DNA of 64,000 bases from Amphibalanus amphitrite. Lineage: Eukaryota; Arthropoda; Thecostraca; Balanomorpha; Balanidae. Where the stretch lies: assembly GCF_019059575.1 (NCBI RefSeq), contig NW_024881502.1:124001-188000 (forward strand). Direction: 5' to 3'. Position 1 is the first letter of the stretch. Every line of letters begins with the position of its first letter. Made by a program: the position numbers and the translations under genes. Below, piece by piece: positions 12,269-24,261 of this stretch. The notes under the pieces are model-generated. The model searched no databases, was not told the DNA's origin, and saw only the letters and a list, made by a program, of their open reading frames with translations.

Positions 12269-13462
12269 TTAACCCGCGACCTGGTGGGGGGGCTATTTTT
12301 TGCCCCCCCCCCTCCAGACTTTTCGATATATCTCCAGAACCACTGCGCCGATCGTCACCAAACTTTCAGTACCCTCCCGGACATCAATTTTACACATTGT
12401 GACCAAAAATTTTTCCAAAGGCTATGATAGGTTGGCCGGAAATGACGTCAGAGTGACGTCATGTTCTGCCGTTTTCGACCCAAAAAAGGGTTTCGTGGGA
12501 AGAGCTGTCAGGCCTATAGCTTTGCAAATACAGAAAAATAATACTGACATAAAAGCTGTAGAATGGACAGGGCTACAAAACTCCTATCTCGGTGTTTTGA
12601 AATTTTTGGATTTTGACCCCCAAAAAACAAAAAATAAATTTTTTGAATATAATAGCCAAAAAATCCAAAAAGTTTTTTGAATTTCGAAAAAAACCGGAAT
12701 ATATGTGATAGTCCTTACCGCCTTCTATCTACATACCAAATTTGAGATCGATACCTCTTTTTTTGGCCAAGTTATAGCGAAAAAAACTGTTCAAAATTGA
12801 TGACGTCAAATTTTCAAACTCAATTGTCAGCAATTCTAGACCTCGTAGCGCAAAACAAAGACCACCATTAGACTCCCCGTGACGAGCTGCATCGAATCAA
12901 TACCCATTTTATGCAAAAATATCAACTTTGAAATTTGACCTTTTTTGACCTGACCTTGACCTGACCTCCACCAGAAAGTGACCTAAACCGTACCTGATGG
13001 TCTTATAACCAACACCATTGAGTTGGAAATGAAAAACTGGCCATAAAACATGCATCGCATAACCTTAGTAAAGTTGGGTTCATGTGGTGACCCTTGGTGA
13101 CCTTTGGTGACCTGACCTGTGACCTGACCTGGTATGACCAGTGACCTCTAACAGCAACATATCTACTAGGGAACTGACGCCCTATCGCTGATTCCCGACA
13201 AAATTCGTTTTCCTCGGTGTTATAGCGCATTCCCTAGAAGACCCGTGAACGGTGAAACATTTCATCTTTGACCTGACCTGTGACGTCATCGGTGACCCCG
13301 AGGTCAATAAAATTTGGTTTCCCTCAACAAATTTGACAGGCCTTTCGAACGCCGTTTGAATTTTTCGGATCCGTCCAGTAGTTTCGGAGATACGAGGGGG
13401 GCAAAAAATAGCCCCCCCCACCAGGTCGCGTTATAAACAGACCCCACCAGGGCGCGGGTTAA
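12269..13462 (+). mobile_element. piggyBac-like non-autonomous element, TTAA family copy 2 (subfamily B)
   Basis: TTAA flanks at 12,269-12,272 and 13,459-13,462 bound 12,273-13,458. The satellite is continuous across the site (GGTTTAACGG when the insert is removed). The left end is CCCGCGACCTGGTGGGG followed by a G-run/C-run hairpin around CTATTTTTTG. The right end has the inverted hairpin and motif, then a second terminus ending CACCAGGGCGCGGG. The interior is non-coding and resembles the copy at 36,474-37,655 (for example CAAACTTTCAGTACC, GTGACGTCATGTT). No transposase is encoded. Confidence 0.85.
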
Positions 13463-16400
13463 CGGATTGCACCACGCGACTCTACGCCCCAAGTTACCCC
13501 TACATAGGGATTTTCAGCGGATTCCTAGGGGTCCGGCGAATCTGTCGCTGGAACTTTGCTGCCCTCTAGCGGGAAAAGTATTAGGTGTAGGGTTTAAGAG
13601 ATTGCACCACGCGACTCTACGCCCCAAGTTACCCATATGTAGCGATTTTCAGCGGAATCCTAGGGGTCCGGTGAATCTGTCGCTGGAAATTTGCTGCCCT
13701 CTAGCGGGAAAAGTATTTGGTGTAGGGTTTAACGGATTGCATCACGCGACTCTACGCCCCAAGTTACTCCTAAATAGGGATTTTCAGCGGATTCCTAGGG
13801 GTCCGGCGAATCTGTCGCTGGAACTTTGCTGACCTCTAGCGGGAAAAGTATTAGGTGTAGGGTTTAACAGATTGCACCACGCGACTCTACGCCCCAAGTT
13901 ACCCCTATGTAGGGATTTTCAGCGGAATCCTAGGGGTCCGGCGAATCTTTCGCTGGAAGTTTGCTGTCCTCTAGCGGGAAAAGTATTAGGTGTAGGGTTT
14001 AACGGATTGCACCACGCGACTCTACGCCCCAAGTTACCCCTGTGTAGTGATTTTCAACGGAATCCTAGGGGTCCGGCGAATCTGTCGCTGGAACTTTGCT
14101 GCCCTCTAGCGGGAAAAGTATTAGTTGTAGGGTTTAACGGATTACACCACGCGACTCTACGCCCCAAGTTACCCCTATGTATGGATTTTCAGCGGATTCC
14201 TAGGGGTCCGGCGAATCTGTCGCTGGAACTTTGCTGCCCTCTAGCGGGAAAAGTATTAGGTGTAGGGTTTAACGGATTGCACCACGCGACTCTACGCCCC
14301 AAGTTACCCCTGTGTAGTAATTTTCAGCGGAATCCTAGGGGTCCGGCGAATCTATCGCTGGAACTTTGCTGCCCTCTAGCGGGAAAAGTATTAGGTGTAG
14401 GGTTTAACGGATTACACCACGCGACTCTACGCCCCAAGTTACCCCTATGTAAAGATTTTCAGCGGATTCCTAGGGGTCCGGCGAATCTGTCGCTGGAACT
14501 TTGCTGCCCTCTAGCGGGAAAAGTATTAGGTGTAGGGTTTAACGGATTGCACCACGCGACTCTACGCCCCAAGTTACCCCTACATAGGGATTTTCAGCGG
14601 ATTCCTAGGGGTCCGGCGAATCTGTCGCTGGAACTTTGCTGCCCTCTAGCGGGAAAAGCATTAGGTGTAGGGCTTAACAGATTGCACCACGCGACTCTAC
14701 GCCCCAAGTTACCCCTATGTAGGGATTTTCAGCGGAATCCTAGGGGTCCGGCGAATCTGTCGCTGGAACTTTGCTGCCCTCTAGCGGGAAAAGTATTGGG
14801 TGTAGGGTTTAACGGATTGCACCACGCGACTCTACGCCCCAAGTTACCCCTATGTAGTGATTTTCAGCGGAATCCCAGGGGTCCGGCGACCAAGTTACCC
14901 CTATTTCAGCGGAATCCTAGGGGTCCGGCGAATCTGTCGCTTGAACTTTGCTGCCCTCTAGCGGGAAAAGTATAAGGTGTAGGGTTTAACGGATTGCCCC
15001 ACGCGACTCTACGCCCCAAGTTACCCCTGTGTAAGGATTTTCAGCGGATTCCTAGGGGTACGGCGAATCTGTCGCTTTAACTTTGCTGCCCTCTAGCGGG
15101 AAAAGTATAAGGTGTAGGGTTTAACGGATTGCACCACGCGACTCTACGCCCCAAGTTACCCCTGTGTAGTGATTTTCAGCGGAATCCTAGGGGTCCGGCG
15201 AATCTGTCGCTGGAACTTTGCTGCTCTCTAGCGGGAAAAGTATTAGGTGTAGGGTTTAGCGGATTACACCACGCGACTCTACGCCCCAAGTTACCCCTAT
15301 GTAGGGATTTTCAGCGGATTCCTAGGGGTCCGGCGAATCTGTCGCTGGAAATTTGCTGCCCTCTAGCGGGAAAAGTATTAGGTGTAGGGATTAAGGGATT
15401 GCACCACGCGACTCTACGCCCCAAGTTACCCCTATATAGTGGTTTCAGCGGAATCCTAGGGGTCCGGCGACCAACTTACCCCTATTTCAGCGGAATCCTA
15501 GGGGTCCGGCGATTCTGTCGCTGGAACTTTCCTGCCCTCTAGCGGGAAAAGTAGTAGGTGTAGGGTTTAACGGATTGCACCACGCGACTCTACGCCCCAA
15601 GTTACCCCTATGTAGGGATTTTCAGCGGAATCCTAGGGGTCCGGCGAATCTGTCGCTGGAATTTTGCTGCCCTCTAGCGGCAAAAGTATTTGGTGTAGGG
15701 TTTAACGGATTGCACCAGGCAACTCTACGCCCCCAAGTTACCCCTATATAGGGATTTTCAGCGGATTCCTAGGGGTCCAACGAATCTGTCGCTGGAACTC
15801 TGCTGCCCTCTAGCGGGAAAAGTATTAGGTGTAGGGTTTAACGGATTGCACCACGCGACTCTACGCCCCAAGTTACCCCTATATAGGGATTTTCAGCGGA
15901 ATCCTAGGGGTCCGGCGAATCTGTCGCTGGAACTTTGCTGCCCTCTAGCGGGAAAAGTATTTGGTGTAGGGTTTAACGGATTGCACCACGCGACTCTACG
16001 CCCCAAGTTACTCCTATATAGGGATTTTCAGCGGATTCCTAGGGGTCCGGCGAATCTGTCGCTGGAACTTTGCTGACCTCTAGCGGGAAAAGTATTAGGT
16101 GTAGGGTTTAACGGATTGAACCACGCGACTCTACGCCCCAAGTTACCCCTATGTAGGGATTTTCAGCGGAATCCTAGGGGTCCGGCGAATCTGTCACTGG
16201 AACTTTGCTGCCCTCTAGCGGGATAAGTATTAGGTGTAGGGTTTAACGATTGTACCACGCGACTCTACGCCCCAAGTTACCCCTATGTAGTGATTTTCAG
16301 CGGAATCCCAGGGGTCCGGCGACCAAGTTACCCCTATTTCAGCGGAATCCTAGGGGTCCGGCGAATCTGTCGCTTGAACTTTGCTGCCCTCTAGCGGGAA

Positions 16401-19294
16401 AAGTATTAGGTGTAGGGTTTAACGGATTGTACCACGCGACTCTACGCCCCAAGTTAACCCTGTGTAGTGACTTTCAGCGGAATCCTAGGGGTCCGGCGAA
16501 TCTGTCGCTGGAACTTTGCTGCCCTCTAGCGGGAAAAGTATTAGGTGTAGGGTTTAACGGATTGCACCACGCGACTCTACGCCCCAAGTTACCCCTGTGT
16601 AGTGATTTTCAGCGGAATCCTAGGGGTCCGGCGAATCTGTCGCTGGAACTTTGCTGCCCTCTAGCGGGAAAAGCATTAGGTGTAGGGTTTAACGGATTAC
16701 ACCACGCAACTCTACGCCCCAAGTTACCCATACATAGGGATTTTCAGCGGATTCCTAGGGGTCCGGCGAATCTGTCGCTGGAACTTTGCTGCCCTCTAGC
16801 GAGAAAAGTATTAGGTGTAGGGTTTAACGAATTGCACCACGCGACTCTACGCCCCAAGTTACCCCTGTGTTGGGATTTTCAGCGGAATCCTAGGGGTCCG
16901 GCGAATCTGTCGCTGGAACTTTGCTGCCCTCTAGCGGGAAAAGTATTAGGTGTAGGGTTTAACGGATTACACCACGCGACTCTACGCCCCAAGTTACCCC
17001 TATGTAGGGATTTTCAGCGGATTCCTAGGGGTCCGGCGAATCTGTCGCTGGAGATTTGCTGCCCTCTAGCGGGAAAAGTATTAGGTGTTGGGTTTAACGG
17101 ATTGCACCACGCGACTCTACGCCCCAAGTTACCCCTGTGTAGTAATTTTCAGCGGAATCCTAGGGGTCCGGCGAATCTGTCGCTGGAACTTTGCTGCCCT
17201 CTAGCGGGAAAAGCATTAGGTGTAGGGTTTAACGGATTACACCACGCAACTCTACGCCCCAAGTTACTCCTACATAGGGATTTTCAGCGGATTCCTAGGG
17301 GTCCGGCGAATCTGTCGCTGGAACTTTGCTGCCTTCTAGCGGGAAAAGTATTAGGTGTAGGGTTTAACGGATTGCACCACGCGACTCTACGCCCCAAGTT
17401 ACCCCTGTGTAGGGATTTTCAGCGGAATCCTAGGGGTCCGGCGAATCTGTCGCTGGAAATTTGCTGCCCTCTAGCGGGAAAAGTATTAGGTGTAGGGTTT
17501 AACGGATTACACCACGCGACTCTACGCCCCAAGTTACCCCAATGTAGGGATTTTCAGCGGATTCCTAGGGGTCCGGCGAATCTGTCGCTGGAACTTTGCT
17601 GCCCTCTAGCGGGAAAAGTATTAGGTGTTGGGTTTAACGGATTGTACCACGCGACTCTACGCCCCAAGTTACCCCTACATAGGGATTTTCAGCGGATTCC
17701 TAGGGGTCCGGCGAATCTGTCACTGGAACTTTGCTGCCCTCTAGCGGGAAAAGTATTAGGTGTAGGGTTTAACGGATTGCACCACGCGACTCTACGCCCC
17801 AAGTTACCCCTATGTAGTGATTTTCAGCGGAATCCCAGGGGTCCGGCGACCAAGTTACCCCTATTTCAGCGGAATCCTAGGGGTCCGGCGAATCTGTCGC
17901 TTGAACTTTGCTGCCCTCTAGCGGGAAAAGTATTAGGTGTAGGGTTTAACGGATTGCACCACGCGACTTTACGCCCCAAGTTACCCCTGTGTAGTGATTT
18001 TCAGCGGATTCCTAGGGGTCCGGTGAATCTGTCGCTGGAACTTTGCTGCCCTCTAGCGGGAAAAGCATTAGGTGTAGGGTTTAACGGATTACACCACGCA
18101 ACTCTACGCCCCAAGTTACCCCTACATAGGGATTTTCAGCGGATTCCTAGGGGTCCGGCGAATCTGTCGCTGGAACTTTGCTGCCCTCTAGCGGGAAAAG
18201 TATTAGGTGTAGGGTTTAACGGATTGCACCACGCGACTCTACGCCCCAAGTTACCCCTGTGTAGGGATTTTCAGCGGAATCCTAGGGGTCCGGCGAATCT
18301 GTCGCTGGAACTTTGCTGCCCTTTAGCGGGAAAAGTATTAGGTGTAGGGTTTAACGGATTACACCACGCGACTCTACGCCCCAAGCTACCCCTATGTAGG
18401 GATTTTCAGCGGATTCCTAGGGGTCCGGCGAATCTGTCGCTGGAACTTTGCTGCCCTCTAGCGGGAAAAGTATTAGGTGTTGGGTTTAACGGATTGCACC
18501 ACGCGACTCTACGCCCCAAGTTACCCCTACATAGGGATTTTCAGCGGATTCCTAGGGGTCCGGCGAATCTGTCACTGGAACTTTGCTGCCCTCTAGCGGG
18601 AAAAGTATTAGGTGTAGGGTTTAACGGATTGCACCACGCGACTCTACGCCCCAAGTTACCCCTATGTAGTGATTTTCAGCGGAATCCCAGGGGTCCGGCG
18701 ACCAAGTTACCCCTATTTCAGCGGAATCCTAGGGGTCCGGCGAATCTGTCGCTTGAACTTTGCTGCCCTCTAGCGGGAAAAGTATTAGGTGTAGGGTTTT
18801 ACGGATTGCACCACGCGACTCTACGCCCCAAGTTACCCCTGTGTAGTGATTTTCAGCGGAATCCTAGGGGTCCGGCGAATCTGTCGCTGGAACTTTGCTG
18901 CCCTCTAGCGGGAAAAGTATTAGGTGTAGGGTTTAACGGATTACACCACGCGACTCTACGCCCCAAGTTACCCCTCTGTAGGGATTTTCAGCGGATTCCT
19001 AGGGGTTTGGCGAATCTGTCGCTGGAACTTTGCTGCCCTCTAGCGGGAAAAGTATTAGGTGTAGGGTTTAACGGATTGCACCACGCGACTCTACGCCCCA
19101 AGTTACCCCTATACAGGGATTTTCAGCGGATTCCTAGGGGTCCGGCGAATCTGTCGCTGGAACTTTGCTGCCCTCTAGCGGGAAAAGTATTAGGTGTAGG
19201 GTTTAACGGATTGCACCACGCGACTCTACGCCCCAAGTTACCCCTATGTAGGGATTTTCAGCGGATTCCTAGGGGTCCGCGAATCTGTCGCTGA
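13463..19294 (-). repeat. 135-bp satellite array, inverted orientation
   Basis: About 43 monomers read as the reverse complement of the left array (GCACCACGCGACTCTACGCC, CCCTCTAGCGGGAAAAG, TAGGTGTAGGG). Truncated junction units recur (for example 14,888, 16,321, 17,847 and 18,700). The long plus-strand open frame at 16,250-19,294 is a by-product of the 3n unit. The array ends abruptly at 19,294 in the middle of a monomer. Confidence 0.96.
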
Positions 19295-19646
19295 ACGTCA
19301 ATGTCAATAATTCGCTAAGTATATAGACGTCTGTTTCTAGCGGCTTTATTTTAGAAGTGCGGCGTTTGCGGCAGATGTTGCGCGCAAATAGCATATACCA
19401 ACGCGTGCTACAAAACGTTTTAGTCAAACATTTAAAAATCGTTAGATATCTGCGCTGACGTCACACATTCAGAGGGGTATTCCTAAGCATTAGCCCCTCT
19501 GAATCAAAATGCTGCAATTTTGAAATTCAATATTTCCGATTTAAGGCATTTCTCGATGTTGTGAGTGCCGAAACCGGTAATTGTGAGCCAGGGACCCCAT
19601 TTTGGCTATCTCAACTCAAATCTAATGTTAAGGTGGGAGGGTCCCT
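19295..19646. other. Unique AT-rich sequence with a hairpin
   Basis: No coding frame is supported. A perfect 10-bp stem TTCAGAGGGG / CCCCTCTGAA (19,468-19,477 and 19,494-19,503) with a 16-nt loop is the only structure seen. Confidence 0.5.
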
Positions 19647-20470
19647 TTAATATGCGTCTCCCACAGCCGACAATAAGGCGCAATCACACATCTCAGTGTG
19701 ACGATGGACCAAAGTCAGCCACACAGAAGCGTGAAATGACCCTTATCGACTCGCAGACCCGGCGCTCTCGGCCCGCCTGACCGGCCACGGAAAGAACGTT
19801 CGGCTCTTGTTCTACTAAACAAATGTAGTATTTGCCACTTTAACTGTCCACATCGCTATTAAAGTTACTCAGGATACCTGTGAAGAAAATTCATTGTTCT
19901 GCTTGATTTACAACATGCTTTAATTTACATTTTTCTTATACATGTTTTGTTCCATCCAGCTGCGATCAGTGCCCGCGCAGGGGAAGTGAGCGGGGTTTCA
20001 CTGTCAGAGGCTGTACTGGTGACAGCTGCTCGGCCGTGCGACCGGTCAAAGGTTACCCTGCCCCGCCGGGCGCTACCCCCACTCCACCCGAGCTGAGGCC
20101 GGTGCAGCCTCTGACATTTCAGCGCGGCCAATTTTCCTTATATGGGCATGATACCAAGCTCAATTGAGCAAAGTAGACATGAACATATGCAAATTAATGC
20201 ATGATGTGAAGATGACAGAACAATGAATTTTCGTCACAGGTATCCTGAATAGCTTTAATAGCGATGTGGACAGTTAAACTGACAACTTTGACATTTGTTT
20301 AGTAGAACGAGAGCCGAACGTTCTTTCCGTGGCCGGTCAGGCGGGCCGAGAGCGCCGGGTCTGCGAGTCGATAAGGGTCATTTCACGCTTCTGTGTGGCT
20401 GACTTTGGTCCATCGTGACACTGAGCTGTGTGATTGCGCCTTATTTTCGGCTGTGGGAGACGCATATTAA
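19647..20470. mobile_element. Long-terminal-inverted-repeat fold-back element (MITE-like)
   Basis: About 260 bp at the left (19,651-19,910) returns as its reverse complement at the right (20,207-20,466). Outer termini are TATGCGTCTCCCACAGCC and its complement, each next to TTAA. Matching internal blocks include AAGAACGTTCGGCTC and GAAAATTCATTGTTCTG. The 300-bp centre is GC-rich with no credible protein. Ends do not start CCC, so piggyBac assignment is doubtful. A 3-bp TAA/TTA duplication (Harbinger-like) is equally possible. Confidence 0.75.
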
Positions 20471-22489
20471 TGTTTGGAAATATTGCTTCGCTAAATATTG
20501 TTCTTTTGGAGTTCAGCTTTCACTGGAACTCAAAAATACATGTTTATGTTTTCAAGAATATCCGGGACAGCCCGTTGAATAAATGATTATTAAGTTTTTA
20601 GAAAAACGCAATTTTAAAAAAAGGCCATCGATCGATTTTGATAAAAATACATTTTTGGATTCAGCTCACCGTAAGCTTTCGAATGGTATATATCGTTTCT
20701 TTTGAGCCTGAGATGACCTTCCGACGAACCGTGGGCTCCCCGTCAGCTCCGCTGGACAGATGCTGCCCTGTGGGGACGGGTGGTGGGGAGAGGGCGGTGA
20801 TCTGTCGGTCGGCCCGGCGGGCTGCGGGCGGCAGCTGCCGGTCGGTAGCCCCCCCCCCCCCCTGGGACCGATGGAGGTCGGCACCGGGTGGTGTCCGATT
20901 TTACAGACCGATATCCTGTCAGAGGCGCGGGACTGGCGCCATCAGATCACAGATCCGTACACCAGAAACCGCTGCCTCGGAGCTGCAGACGGCGGCGGAC
21001 GTCGACTCGGACTGCCAACTCTGTGTCTCTCTGTCTAGTCTAGACAACTAATTGAGCTGACAGATGACCGCCAGCCATCGCCATCAGATCTGCAGTTCTG
21101 ACAGATACAATTCAAAGCCGGGGGCCGTAAATCCTGTGAGCTTGGAACTCCGAACTTCCTGCAGTCAGCGCTCCCGGGCCTCCTGATGATAGACGGATCT
21201 AAAATGACTGCAGGAGAACCCAATTCCATCGGACGGAGCGGACCACTGCTGTCAGACTGTCGTAGGGATGGATCAGACTGTCGGAGGCAACTATCCGCTG
21301 CTGTCGGAGGGTGGGCCGCTGTTGTCCATAGGGGTGGGCTGCACTGCTGTTGGAGGGGTGGGTCGCGCTGCTGTCAGAGCACGTCACGTCTCGGGTGACG
21401 TCGGCAGACGGCTTACCACCGCCACCCCACTCCACTGCGGCCGGACAGACGGCGTATTGCCACTCACAGACGACGTATTTACTACCGCCACTCCACTGCC
21501 GGACAGACGGCGTACTACCGCCACTCCACTGCCGGACTGACAGCGTAGGACTTCCGCCACTCGACTCTGGCCATTAGCGTAATTAGTCCGGCGCAATGTG
21601 CCATTGTCGTGTGTGTCCCGAGCCGGGTAGGGGGAGGGGGCAGATTTTTGTCGCCGGGGCGCTGTGTTCCGTGTGTCGCGATTGTTACGCCAGAACTCGC
21701 CGGCAGGGGAGTGAGTTGTCTGACGCAGAGAACAATAGGTATGCTTCGACAGCCGGCGTTGTGCAATGTGCAGCGGCCGTTAACTCTAATCCACAACATC
21801 AACGGTATTGCTGTCATTTAACGCCGCCGGAATGACTGCTTACGAATAATGCCCGAATGTCGCAAAGGGCATCGATGTGCCACAGCCAGTCGCACATGGG
21901 CAAGTCGCCAGGCGCCCAGTCAGTTTTGCTGGGCGGCTCAGCGCAGCAGGCACTTAGCAAGGCTAACCGTGCTTGGGATGTGTAATTTGTTTGTCTTGTA
22001 TAGGTGAACAGCGTCACTTTTTTACTATACCTACCATGCGTGCATACCGCATACGTGCACAAATAAAGGTGACATGCTCCTAAACCCGTTTCTGTGGGAT
22101 TCTTACGGTCCTTATGTGCATGACGTCATACTTTTGGTGATACGAGATCCATGAATAAAAAGTAGGTGACATGCATGTAATTCTGGACAATACAACATCA
22201 TTTGTGCCTTGAGCGAAGGCCAAATTTTATGCATTCCACCCGTAGGTATACCTATGTATGATTGCTATTTGTTACCTTAATTAACCTAAAAACTCCCTAT
22301 GGCTGAATGGCGCCTAATTACACGTATTCCAGCTGCGATATTAAGTCGCCCACTATCCTCTGGCGATGCTAACGTTCAACGCAGCCGTGCACGCATGAGC
22401 ACATTCGGGGGAAATCGGCGCGCTGGCCGCGGTCCGGCAGTTGGGAGAGCACCTGCTCGGTCCGCGGTGGCGGCGCTGCTGAGCGGCGG
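20471..22489. other. Gene-free interval with short duplications
   Basis: No exon or RNA gene is recognised. Contents include a 14-base C run at about 20,849, degenerate CTGCTGTC(A/G)GAGG repeats at 21,240-21,390, and an imperfect duplication of ACTACCGCCACTCCACTGCC around 21,480-21,540. Open frames here overlap each other on both strands in GC-rich sequence and look fortuitous. Confidence 0.5.
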
Positions 22490-22645
22490 ACGTCTGGTGG
22501 GTGTGTCCCGGGGCGCCGGGCGGCGGACGGCCGGTGGGTGTGTCCCGGGGCGCCGGGCGGCGGACGGCCGGTGGGTGTGACCCGGGGCGCTGCTGAGCGG
22601 CGGACGTCTGGTGGGTGTGTCCCGCGGCGCCGGGGGTGCGTATTA
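22490..22645 (+). repeat. GC-rich minisatellite, about 47-bp unit
   Basis: Units built on GGTGGGTGTGTCCCGGGGCG followed by CCGGGCGGCGGACG repeat about three times. The same unit in the same orientation reappears at 23,930-24,050, on the far side of the inverted 48-bp arrays. Confidence 0.8.
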
Positions 22646-22654
22646 TTTAGGCCA

Positions 22655-22985
22655 GGGTTCATAATGTCCAGGGCATGATGTGTCCAGTGCTCGAAATGGC
22701 CAGTGCCTTGAATTGGCCAGTGTTCATATTGTCCAGGGATTACATGGTCCAAATGTGGCCAACTGGCTGCAGATAGGGTAAATTCAAAGAGGCCAGGGTT
22801 CATAATGTCCAGGGCACGATGTGTCCAGTGCTCGAAATGGCCAGGGCTCATAATGTCCAGGGCACGATGTGTCCAGTGTTCGAAATTGCCAGGGTTCATA
22901 ATGTCCAGGGCACGATATGTCCGGTGTTCAAAATGGCCAGTGCCTTGAATGGGCCAGAGTTCATAGTGTCCAGGGATTACATAGT
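22655..22985 (+). repeat. 48-bp minisatellite, first orientation
   Basis: Tandem copies of a 48-bp unit with landmarks GTTCATAATGTCCAGGGCA, GATGTGTCCAGTG and TCGAAATGGCCAG. The unit is 16 codons long, so open frames occur on both strands without being genes. Confidence 0.88.
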
Positions 22986-23073
22986 CCACCCAACCCAACC
23001 AAACCTAACCTATCCTAACCTAACCTAAAATAACCTAACCTAACCTAACCTAACCTAACCTAACCTAACCTAA
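22986..23073. repeat. Interstitial telomere-like repeat (CCTAA)n
   Basis: Uninterrupted and slightly degenerate CCTAA pentamers, the complement of TTAGG, the typical arthropod telomere unit. The block lies between two oppositely oriented 48-bp minisatellites. Confidence 0.9.
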
Positions 23074-23123
23074 GGTAATGATGTTTGCCTACCGGGGATA
23101 AGGAAATAATTTCTCGCATGAAT

Positions 23124-23253
23124 AGATTGCAAGCAATAGTAAATCAAATATTTTTAGGTAAGTGGTTATGCATCAGGCTTCAGGCCGAAGGCCTGAAGCC
23201 AGATACATAACCACTTAACCTAAAAATATTTGATTTACTATTGCCTGTAATCT
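23124..23253. repeat. 130-bp near-perfect palindrome
   Basis: The left arm 23,124-23,186 and right arm 23,190-23,253 pair almost fully, with a 3-nt GAA loop. Matching blocks include CAATAGTAAATCAAATATTT, AAGTGGTTATG and GGCTTCAGGCC. One single-base indel and a few mismatches break the stem. It may be a hairpin MITE; no clear target duplication is seen. Confidence 0.9.
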
Positions 23254-23335
23254 CTCCTAAGGCATTGCCTTCGGCACTGCACTGCTTCGCATTGAGCTGG
23301 TTCCGTGTTTTTTACATAATGACGTCACTTTCAGT

Positions 23336-23925
23336 GACTATGTAATCCCTGGACATTATGAACTCTGGCCCATTCAAGGCACTGGCCATTTTGAACACTG
23401 AACACATCGTGCCCTGGACATTATGAACTCTGGCCATTTTGAACACTGGACACATCGTGCCCTGGACATTATGAACCCTGGCCATTTCGAACACTGGACA
23501 CATCGTGCCCTGGACATTATGAACCCTGGCCTCTTTGAATATACCCTATCTGCAGCCAGTTGGCCGCATTTGGACCATGCAATCCCTGGACATTATGAAC
23601 TCTGGCCCATTCAAGGCACTGGCCATTTTGAACACTGGACACATCGTGCCCTGGACATTATGAACTCTGGCCATTTTGAACACTGGACACATCGTGCCCT
23701 GGACATTATGAACCCTGGCCATTTCGAACACTGGACACATCGTGCCCTGGACATTATGAACCCTGGCCTCTTTGAATATACCCTATCTGCAGCCAGTTGG
23801 CCGCATTTGGACCATGCAATCCCTGGACATTATGAACTCTGGCCCATTTAAGGCACTGGCCATTTCGACACTGGGCATAACGTACCCTGGACATTATGAA
23901 CCCTGGCCAGAATGAATGCTCCCCG
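23336..23925 (-). repeat. 48-bp minisatellite, inverted orientation
   Basis: The reverse complement of the 22,655-22,985 array (CTGGACATTATGAACCCTGG, CACATCGTGCC). A larger unit of about 240 bp, containing a non-repetitive CTATCTGCAGCCAGTTGG segment, is itself duplicated (about 23,340-23,580 and 23,580-23,820). Confidence 0.88.
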
Positions 23926-23929
23926 GCGC

Positions 23930-24056
23930 CGGACGTCTGGTGGGTGTGTCCCGGGGCGCCGGGCGGCGGGCGGGCGGTGGGTGTGTCCCGGGGCGCCGGG
24001 CGGCGGACGGCCGGTGGGTGTGTCCCGGGGCGCCGGGCGGTCGCCGGCGCGGCGGT
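23930..24056 (+). repeat. GC-rich minisatellite, second block
   Basis: Three copies of the GGTGGGTGTGTCCCGGGGCG unit also found at 22,490-22,645. Confidence 0.8.
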
Positions 24057-24256
24057 CCGATAAATCGTCCCGGCCGCGGTCATCTCGCGGCGGCCGCTCA
24101 CCGCTCCGTCTAATGGTCAGCCGACAGCTGGCACGCAGCACCGGCGGACGGACGGCGGAACACCATTACCGCTTAGAACGGTCCGCCGCCGAGACCTGTC
24201 CCGGTCCGCGGGTCGCGACCTGACCAGGTGTACCACTGTGACCTGACCTGATGCAC
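24057..24256. other. Short GC-rich spacer before the LTR element
   Basis: No gene is seen. It ends in GTGACCTGACCTGATGCAC, the local GGTCA/TGACC pentamer theme, which continues on the far side of the retrotransposon at 29,109-29,240. Confidence 0.4.
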
Positions 24257-24261
24257 CACTA

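Noticed and set aside
11378..12680. Proteins or a transposase inside the TTAA elements
   Set aside because: Frames are short, interrupted and not shared between copies; no DDE-type motif is visible.
20638..21835. Cluster of overlapping small frames
   Set aside because: Both strands are open over the same GC-rich repeats and nothing matches a known family.
22369..23851. Open frames with a 16-residue repeat (HFEHWTHRALDI type)
   Set aside because: Produced by a 48-bp (16-codon) minisatellite that is open on both strands.
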